64,000 nt of DNA, from positions 1,674,001 to 1,738,000 of the forward strand of contig NC_016476.1 of assembly GCF_000226095.1 (NCBI RefSeq). The letters run 5' to 3'. The notes under the pieces were generated by a model that did no database searches, was not told where the DNA came from, and saw only the letters and a list, made by a program, of their open reading frames with translations. The position numbers were made by a program, and so were the translations under genes. This document shows positions 57,001-64,000 of this stretch, piece by piece. Each line of letters begins with the position of its first letter. Positions within the stretch are counted from its first letter, which is position 1. This DNA comes from Thermothelomyces thermophilus ATCC 42464. Lineage: Eukaryota; Ascomycota; Sordariomycetes; Sordariales; Chaetomiaceae.

Positions 57001-57626
57001 CGACAAGGACGGCTCCGCCGGCCCGGACGCGAAGAAGAAAGCCGAGAAGGAAAAGGTTGGCTACGAAATCGAGAACATGTCGCGCGTCCTCCCAGGCCAG
57101 CTCAAGTACATTAGCTTCCCGGCAGGACGCTACAAGCCGGTTAAGAAGGTAGGCCTCGATATTCATCCGTTGATGTATTTTTTGTTCGGTTAGCAGCTAA
57201 CAGTTCGCACAGCCTACTGGCGGTCCTATCCTTCTCCATGACACGCAACCCGATGAGCCTAAGACGCTAGTCGAGGAGAAGCTGAAGAAGGTTGCGACGG
57301 AGCGTGCCCCCATTGCCGGTGCCACCACAGGCGCCGGAGCTACGCCTCGCAACGCGGCCCAGTCGCTACTGTCGAACTGGTCCTCGCGGGCAATGGGTGG
57401 CGGAGGCGGCATGCCGGAGCTGAACGAGCTGCTCCAGCTTACCGCCCGTGGGGCAGAAGGTCGCGCGGGCCAGGTCGGTGGCGGCGCGGCAGCTGACAGT
57501 GGAAGCGGTGCCGCGGCAGCAGCGGGCGTGCTCACGGCCGTGGATGAGGATAACGAGGGAGATGAGGAGGCGCCGGCTCCGGCGGAGTTTGAGTACTTTA
57601 CGGACGCCGACGAGGATGAGGAGTAG
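54009..57626 (+). CDS. RPN2: 26S proteasome regulatory subunit RPN2 (PSMD1)
   Basis: Three exons (54009-54148, 54205-57148, 57213-57626) splice in frame (phases 2 and 0) to 1165 aa. Rpn2 is the large scaffold of the 19S base that anchors Rpn13 and contacts the ATPase ring. It begins GVLGFLADEEPELKVFALKTLN. The centre (about residues 515-835) is a ring of PC repeats with the usual Gly/Ala pattern: GGALYAYGLIHANHG, GALGLGIAGMACG, AVGLAVGLIMLGSG, GCALGMALIMYGRQ, GGILTVALAYCGTG, GSAMALGIACAGTG and FGAALALGILDAGG. QYWYWFPFTHFLSLSFAPT and a Lys/Glu-rich insert follow, then YEIENMSRVLPGQLKYISFP. The tail ends in an acidic stretch (FEYFTDADEDEE), the usual Rpn13-binding end. It is somewhat longer than yeast Rpn2 because of the acidic and Ala/Gly inserts. 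Confidence 0.97.
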
Positions 57627-58813
57627 ACGACGTAGAACAGGGGGCGATCCAGGTGTATGATAATCGTCCTGTACATTTGCCACCTGAAGGGAAATGGTCA
57701 CCTGAAGAGCGACGAATCTACTTTGGTGGCTTTGCGGAGGACAATAGACCGGCTTAACGGCCTTTTTTTTTCCCGCAACCGACACATTGATCCGAAGAGT
57801 AAACAAATGCCTCTGATTAGTGAGGTTGCAAGGAGTCCTGGAGCGGCTACTGCGTTTGCGGCATGGACTTCTTGCTGTGACCGCCAAACGCCAAGTCCTC
57901 TTTTGCAGATTTTTGGGCCTGCACACCCCCTTCAAGTACGGCTCGAGCCAGAAATCAGGGGAAGTTCAACGTACAAATGTCAACACCAAATATTAGCCCA
58001 CCGTCTACATACGTGTACCGCTCATATAGATAGATATGTACTTTAAGATACGGAGATTCTACCTATGCTACGTAATTGATAATATAGGCAATGCGCGTAG
58101 AGATGCTGATAGTTAAAAAATACGTACGGATGTACTTCTTTGTCAAAGATGCCAAGATATGCCAAGAAGTGTTTGAGAGACATTTAGAAAGCCAAAAAAA
58201 CTATAACTCTTATAAATATCTCTACGCGCATTGCCTACATCATTAATCAGGTAGTATATTTAGAATCTACGTATCTTGAAGTATATATCTATCTATATGC
58301 GCGTTGCGCGCGTGTAGATGGTGGGCTAATATTGGGTGTTGAGTGTGTGTTGAGCTTCTTGTTAGCTCTACGGATACCTGGCTGTCAAATTGGGGGGCGG
58401 GGTGGCCCTGGCTCTCTGTAGCCAGAGGGAACTTGGCGTTTGGCGGTCACAGTGGCAGTGGGCAGACCTGGGCGCAGCAATCGACGTCATCAACCGTCGC
58501 AGGTCTCTGCTCCGAGGGGCGAGTTCCAGAGAACAGCAACAAAGCTTGGAAGAGTGTAGGTCGGACTTTGTACGGTTTCACACGTGCTAATTATCCTATC
58601 AAACAAGTCTCTATTCCCTCTCAGCAACTTAAAAACCGTAGCTGTCTGTCTCACCGTAACCCTCAGACCTTTCATCGTCGTCGACCGCGGTTCTGCATCT
58701 CGTGCCACAGACACGCTTACGAGAAAAGAAACTCAAGAAAGCAACTCAACACAGCAGAACCAAATTTATTATTATTATTATTATTATTATTCTTTTTTTT
58801 AAAAAAAATAACG
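57627..58813. other. Intergenic region containing a MITE
   Basis: This is the 3' flank of RPN2 and the 5' region of the DUF1769 gene. The MITE at 57980-58342 is listed separately. The leader just before the DUF1769 ATG has a (TTA)n tract of about 9 units (58766-58791) followed by T8 and A8. Confidence 0.6.
57980..58342. mobile_element. MITE-like element with 125-bp terminal inverted repeats
   Basis: The left arm (57980-58104) and the reverse complement of the right arm (58218-58342) have equal length and share long blocks: TCAACACC-AATATTAGCCCACC at the ends, CATATAGATAGATAT, AAGATACG-AGATTCTA and AGGCAATGCGCGTAGAGAT at the inner edges. Identity is roughly 80-85% by eye. The 113-bp centre is A/T-rich with no open frame. 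This is the build of a non-autonomous DNA transposon (MITE) mobilised in trans. A target-site duplication was not clear, so the family cannot be assigned. It lies 354 bp after RPN2 and 472 bp before the DUF1769 gene, where it could influence either transcript. Confidence 0.85.
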
Positions 58814-60179
58814 ATGGCACACAAATATGTAATCAGGGTAACCGCGGGGCCGGATTACGATCTATCCTCTCACATTGAAGTACCCGTCAACTCGGCCGAA
58901 CCGGTGCACATCGCCAGCGACCTGGTCGACGCGGATCTGTGCGTGCGCGTGCAGAGCTACAGGGGCCTGCCGCGCGGCGCGCCAAAGAGCTCTCCGTACT
59001 TTGACGCCGAGCCACATCGGGACAACGGGGACCAGTACTCGATCGCGATGCGGTTCCAGCTGAAGCGGCCGCCGACGGTGCCGGATCAGCCTCTCACCAA
59101 CGGGGAGGAAGAAGAAGAAGAAGACGGCGGGGGCGAGGCGGCCGCGGACGAGGCGGGGTTGGCTGAGGACGGGGAGGAAGAGGAGAAGAAGAAGAAGACG
59201 GAGGCGGATACCGAGGAGCAACGGCCGGCCGGGGTCCTGGGGACGGACCTGCAGTTCGGCAACGACCTCGACCACCCCATCCGCGACCGGCTGCCGCCGG
59301 GCTTCGGCACGGCCATGAACATCGTCAAGTGGTGGATCGACCCGGGGCTCGAGGGCGACCCGTACGCCGACGCGCCCTACCTCTACGGCCCGGCCCTGAG
59401 CTCCTTCAACGTGGTGCACGTGGGCGAGGGCGAGCAGGACGAGGCCCGGGGCGGGTTGTGGTTCGAGGAGGGCGGGGACGAGGCCGGGGCGGAGTGGCGG
59501 CGGCGGATCGGGGCGCCCGAGGACGCCAGGCAGAGGATGAAGTGGGCGCTCAAGGCGGAGAACAAGGAGAAGTGGACGTGGGAGTACGGCAGGACGTACG
59601 GGGTGGACTTCTTCAACCCCTACATTGACTTCAACGACTTTGCGCTCAGGCTGCCGGGCTTCAACCTGCCCATCATAAAGTATTGGGACGGGCAGGGACT
59701 GAGGTACGCAGCCAGCTACGTTTTCTTCTTGCTTCTTGCCTTATTGCTTGTTTTTCGTTTTACACGACACCATGCCACTCACTACCTTCGAAATTGCGCG
59801 TTACGTGACTGTTTCTCCAATAAGAGGAACAACTCTTACAAGCTCTAGGCATCATCGCAGGCGCTCACACCAGCTTAGATACGTCCTCCGAAACCGCATC
59901 ACGGGCCAAGTCTATCTGGTCGTATTATTCACGCTCCATCTTGTCGAGGATGTCAACGAGGATGGGACGTTAAAGCCTGGTGCTCTGGAGCGGATCGCAC
60001 AGGCATCGGGCGGAAAGGGGGAAAGGGGGCAGCCGTTGACTGAAACCGAACCGGAGCTAGATCTGGAACCGGATGACGAGCAGTTCCAGGAGGAGGAAGC
60101 TCTAGGCGAGGCCAGGAGAAAGCTCTCGAGAGCAGATTTGAACGACGAGAGCGGGACGAAGGAGGATGATGTAGACTAG
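58814..60179 (+). CDS. DUF1769 family protein
   Basis: Two exons (58814-59703, 59879-60179) join in phase 2 through a 175-nt intron, giving 396 aa. It starts MAHKYVIRVTAGPDYDLSSH and carries the fungal DUF1769 signature: VRVQSYRGLPRGAPKSSPYF, DQYSIAMRFQLKRP, LQFGNDLDHPIRDRLPPGFG, MNIVKWWIDPGLEGDPYADA and PYLYGPALSSFNVV, followed by FFNPYIDFNDFALRLPGFNL and, across the splice, RYVLRNRITGQVYLVVLFTL. The function is unknown; the family is cytoplasmic or nuclear as far as is known and has no catalytic signature. A Glu-rich insert (about residues 100-140) and an acidic C-terminal tail are low complexity. The frame stays open upstream of this ATG, but that part has no conserved sequence and overlaps simple repeats, so 58814 is preferred. 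Confidence 0.9.
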
Positions 60180-60357
60180 ACTGGGAGGTAGACCGCATTG
60201 CTTTAAGCAGATGCGCCATGTATTGCGCCATGTATTATTAGTCTATCGTAAATCCCCAAGACTTGTCGTCATGCATGGTAAGAGACGATTGAGCACCGTG
60301 ATAAGTGTATATGTATGTAACAACAGCTCTACCGGGACCAGCTCCTTTAGACGTGGC
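60180..60357. other. Short convergent gap
   Basis: Only 178 bp separate the stops of the DUF1769 gene and the MFS gene. The transcripts probably overlap at their 3' ends. Confidence 0.4.
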
Positions 60358-60398
60358 TCATGCCGATGTGGATTGCTAAATAGATTAGTGTTAGCGCC

Positions 60399-60441
<43 letters not shown>

Positions 60442-62500
60442 CATGCAAGATGGCTGAAAGCACGCTTACGCTAGCAAACGGGCTCCTTGCCCTGATCTTG
60501 TCTCCAAAGAAAACCAACACCCAGGGCACGACCGTCAGTGCCGTTCCGATAGACCCCAATACCGCTCCCGCTCTGGCCGGCCCGAGGTTGGTAAACAGAG
60601 GTCTCGTCACCAGCGGGAAGGCGCCGCCCAGCACGTTGCGGCAGAACGACTGCGCGGCCAAGGCCGACGAGGCGTACTTGTGGTACGTGTCGGCGAAGTA
60701 GTTGAACACGGCCAGGTAGACGGAGAGGATGCCCATCGTGGCTAACACCATCCCGATCGCGGGACCGATCCAGTGCGTGTCGGGGCGGGAACTGAAACCA
60801 AAGATGAAGAGTCCGATGGGCAGAAAGGTGCTAGTTATGCAGGTGAAGTAGAGGCGGGATTCGGGGGCCGAGGCGGGGAACCTGCGCCGGAGGAAAGCCA
60901 AGATGCGGTCAGAAAGCGAACTTGTCGCAGCGGCAGGCGGCGACGACGAGGACGAGGACGACGACACGTGTTTGTTGCTCGAGTCGTCCGAGGTCTCGCT
61001 GCTGTTGTTGATGTCGACGGCATTTCCGGAAGCGGGGCTCGCCGCCCACTTGGGGTGGTAGAGCAGGCGGTCTTGCCAGAGGCCGATAGCGGTTGCGAAT
61101 ACGGCACCGACGATGAGCGAGACGAATATGTAGCCGGCATCTTCGAGAGACCAGCCGTAGACGCGCTGGTAAACAAGCGGGATGGAGCCAAAGGTGAGAT
61201 AGAGGACGCCCCACGCGAAAGCCACCCACAGCGAAAAGAAGAAGACGACAGACTCGGTGAAGAGGAGGTGGAAAGGCCGCGAGACCGAGGTGGCAATCAT
61301 CTGGCCGAGAGAGGCTCGCTCCTCGTCCTCCTTGACGCGCCACCGGATCCGCTTCAACCGGCGCGCCGTCCGCCCTTGCTCCAAAGCAGACGCCGGCCCC
61401 TTCTCCTCGTCTGCCGCATCCCCAAGCGGCGGCGAGCCGTCACCGAGGCTGCCGTCCTCGGCCACCCACACCCCAAAGTATCCGTGCTCTTCCAGCTCCT
61501 CGTACCACCGGTTCAGCGCCCTGGCTTTCCTGGACAGCAAGACCGACCCGCGGCTCTCCCGGAAGAAGACGACGACGAACAACATCATGGCACCGCCCAT
61601 GATGACCTGGTGCCAGAAGATCCACCGCCACCTCCCGGCGTCGGCCATCCGCTGCGCCATGACGGCCCCGACGAGGGGGCCGACCCCCGTCCCGGCCAGG
61701 ACGCTGCCGCTGAAGAGGGCCATGGGGGTGTTGCGGCCGCGGGCGTCCCACATGTCGGCGATGACGCCGCCGACCATGGTGCTGAAGACGGAGGCGCCGA
61801 CGCCGACGAGGAGGCGGGCGACCAGCATGCCGGCCAGGGTGGACACGAGGGCGCAGGCGGCCTGGAAGGCGACGTAGACGACGCCCGCGGCGACGAAGAC
61901 CGGGTACCGCCCGTTCATCTCGGACAGAGGCGCCAGCACCATGGGCGCAAACGCGAAGCCCAGGCAGAAGGTCGTGATCCCCGTCAGCACCGCCTCGATG
62001 GATGGGTGGCCCGCCAGCCCCGCCTGGATGAGGTACTGCGGGGGCGAGTAGGCGCCGGCCGTGTAGGCGGTCTGCCAGGTTCCGATGCAGGCGAGGATGA
62101 GGAGCAGGTATTTCCGCGAAGAGGGCCAGGTCTGCGGGTCGGAGTACGGTTCGAGATTTGGCGGTGCCGGAAGCGAGTCGCTATTGTTCTTGCTCCTGTT
62201 CTTCTTCTTCATCATCATCTTCTTCTTGTCGTTGTGTTGGGTTGGCGCCGATGGGCCACGGATGGTAGTGTTTGGATTAGGTAGTGGGGTCGCAAAGGTT
62301 AGGTAGAGGGGGGTTATTTCGGTGCTAGAATCCAGGACTGTGCATGCTGTTGTTGTTGTTATTGGTGGTGGTGGTAGTGGTGGTGTGGGTGGTTGTGGTG
62401 AACGTGGTGATGGTGATGATGGCGATGATGGCGAAGATGACGATGTTATAACCTTGCCGTGTTCAGTGGCCGTACAGCAGGTGACCTGCGTCCCGGCCAT
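60358..62500 (-). CDS. MFS transporter of the drug/polyamine (DHA1-like) type
   Basis: Exon 1 (62500-60470) encodes 677 residues. A 94-nt intron (60376-60469) with a GCTAAC branch joins it to a five-codon terminal exon (60375-60358), giving 682 aa. If the intron is retained the frame runs on through an A40 tract for about 40 extra codons. About 12 membrane spans are visible. Family motifs include YLLLILACIGTWQTAYTAGAYSPP, GFAFAPMVLAPLSEMNGRYPVF (motif A-like loop), ARLLVGVGASVFSTMVGGVIADMW, GSVLAGTGVGPLVG (antiporter motif C-like) and WRWIFWHQVI. These are typical of plasma-membrane exporters of toxic compounds or polyamines. The N-terminus (about 100 residues of Ser/Pro/Thr/Lys) is low complexity and the true start may be internal. 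A Ser-rich loop lies between spans 8 and 9. Confidence 0.9.
60402..60441. repeat. T40 tract inside the last intron of the MFS gene
   Basis: Forty consecutive T on the plus strand are A40 on the coding strand of the MFS gene. The tract lies inside its terminal intron, between the donor and the branch point. Confidence 0.85.
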
Positions 62501-63834
62501 GGTCTGGAAAAGAGAGTGGCCACCTCGGGCCCCTCGACCGTGATATTGATACCGAAAACAGGCTGATGGTAAGCCAGGGGAAGCAGTGGTGTAGCTGGCC
62601 AGTTAGGCGTATCTATACTCTATATAAGGGAAGATAGCACAAGGAAACAAGTTGTTGGTGCCCTAGCACGTTGGCAGCCGTAACCTTGAGGAGGAAGTGA
62701 AAGAAGGGGGGAAAAAAAAGCAAACGGCAGCAAGAAGACTGCAGGATTTGAGAGCCCGGGGATGGAAGTGCGTGTTTGCGTTCGGCACCGGGGATTCCTC
62801 TCCGCCATGTTAAACCCGGCGTGATGGATCCACGCGAGATGAGAGACAACGACCTAGGGAATCACCCAGTGCGGAACAAGGGACTTGAGGCGTGGGGGTT
62901 GGAATCCTGACCGCCGCCTTCCGGCCTGGCGCATGCAAGCCGTGGCTATACTCCGTATCGAGGGTGGTTATTGCTGTTAGACCAGGTTAACGGACCGGCC
63001 ATGCAAAAATTCTGCAGAGCAAACCACTAAGTCATCGTAAGTATTGGGCAAGCTAAGATAACCGAGATCTGCATCCGGTCCCCCGCCTCCAGGGATATGA
63101 AGAGTTTATAGTAAGACATCAGCGGTGCGGAGGCGCATTCCCGCGGCGTTAACTTGCCGGGATCCGTCCGTCCCTCTTTCAACACAGCAATTTGGACTGC
63201 CGCGCCAGAAGAGGAGCAGCGAAAGCGAGGGGCCGATGCATGGGAAAGGCGCAAGATCCGACCGCGTGCCGCTGGTTGGTTAGTGCCCAGTTTGCACATA
63301 CAACTTTACGAGCTGTGTTGGACTTTTGCAGTGAATAATTTCGAGGCGAACTGCAGTGATTGGCAAAGTTGGGCAAATCGCTATGGCATTTGTGCGTCAC
63401 AAGCTGCTTCTTGCTGCAAGACGGCGCCTTCCGTTTTGATGCTGGAAGGTGGGGCTCTCTCTCGGTCTGCTGCCTAAACCCGGTTATTGCCAGACCCGCT
63501 AGGGGCAAACAACCAATGGGGCCAGTTCTCTCCCCGACAACCACAACCACTTCATCACAACTCTCAACCATTATTTCCGGCGACAGCCAGCTCGAGGCGC
63601 TCCACCAGCAAATTTCAAGTTGTCACGTTCTGCAGAAGGGGAATTTAATATTTGACAGTTCTCCTCTGACATCGTCGAGAATAAAGTAAAGTCCGGTGAT
63701 GGTCACTGAACGAGTCGAGATCACAGCATGAGCAAAAGTACATTTACGGCGCGCACTCGATCGGCACAATAGACAAGACACAAGAGAACTCGTTATCCTG
63801 TTCCGTATTTACAGTTACATCTCTTTTTCCTTCC
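62501..63834. other. Intergenic region upstream of the MFS exporter
   Basis: No gene was recognised. A TACTCCGTA copy lies at 62949-62957. Small open frames at 63027-63689 overlap on both strands and show no motifs. Confidence 0.4.
62621..62626 (-). promoter_or_regulatory. TATA-like element of the MFS exporter gene
   Basis: TATATA within CCCTTATATAGAG (minus strand) lies about 120 bp before the ATG at 62500. Confidence 0.4.
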
Positions 63835-64000
63835 ATGCCTGCAACCAATGCCCTGCTAGCGATGCCCGCCGACGACGGAGACCACGGCGTGAAGTGCGAG
63901 CACGGCCTGGCATCCGCTTCCGAAAACAAGGCGACGGCTCACGCCAGAGTCGGGGCGCCGGCGCCCCACGGCGCCCATTCGGCGACGTTGACGTTGACGT
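63835..64000. other. Unresolved coding edge
   Basis: Two readings compete. On the minus strand a frame enters from the right edge and ends at a stop (63941-63939) with NVAEWAPWGAGAPTLA, which would be a protein C-terminus. On the plus strand an ATG at 63835 opens a frame to the edge (MPATNALLAMPADDGDHG...). The minus reading looks slightly more protein-like, but neither can be settled without flanking sequence. Confidence 0.25.

Noticed and set aside
58343-58813. N-terminal extension of the DUF1769 protein by 157 open codons
   Set aside because: The stretch overlaps the MITE edge, a TTA microsatellite and homopolymers, and the conserved domain starts right at the ATG at 58814.
60773-62284. 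Plus-strand open frame of 503 codons opposite the MFS exporter
   Set aside because: Arg/Gly/Asp/His-rich shadow of a membrane protein frame; no plausible product.

Overview
The window is nuclear DNA of a filamentous ascomycete, most likely a Sordariomycete near the Chaetomiaceae. This is inferred from short GT-AG introns (about 45-150 nt) with CTAAC/CTGAC branch points, strong G/C preference at third codon positions, fungus-only protein families, and plant cell-wall enzymes of the type carried by thermophilic Chaetomiaceae. No rRNA, convincing tRNA, CRISPR array, bacterial-style operon or large transposon was found. Gene models were built by translating exons and joining them at splice sites that keep frame. 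Nothing was checked against a database.

Layout. 1-9 kb: the 5' end of a sulfite oxidase, a very large uncharacterised protein with six zinc-finger-like units (1532 aa, four exons), and a divergent transaldolase, all on the minus strand. 10-15 kb: COX10 (haem farnesylation for cytochrome oxidase, +) and a Myb/SANT regulator (-). 15.2-21.2 kb: 6 kb without a recognisable gene. 21-28 kb: an MFS sugar transporter (+) convergent with a kinesin-8 (-). 29-39 kb: two secreted xylan-debranching enzymes, a GH115 alpha-glucuronidase (-) and a GH62 arabinofuranosidase (+), either side of a BuGZ/ZNF207-type zinc-finger gene. 39-49 kb: an accessory-looking stretch with a DUF7924-type gene whose middle is a stop-bearing tandem repeat, a decayed gene of unknown family, an Asp f 2/Pra1-like secreted protein, an APH-family kinase-like protein and an NmrA-like reductase. 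50-60 kb: core genes CET1 (mRNA 5'-triphosphatase) and RPN2 (proteasome lid/base scaffold), a 363-bp MITE with 125-bp inverted arms, and a DUF1769 protein. 60-62.5 kb: an MFS drug/polyamine-type exporter. The last 1.5 kb has little beyond an unresolved coding edge.

How the genes fit together. The clearest shared role is xylan use: GH115 removes glucuronic acid and GH62 removes arabinose from xylan, and the sugar transporter upstream could import released monosaccharides, though substrate and co-regulation are inferred. The other genes look like independent units. Points most worth a second look are the tandem repeat that doubles as an in-frame intron in the DUF7924 gene, the MITE, six intergenic copies of the 9-mer TACGGAGTA, the six-finger protein with twin LRGG motifs, and introns that can be retained without breaking frame in the BuGZ homologue.
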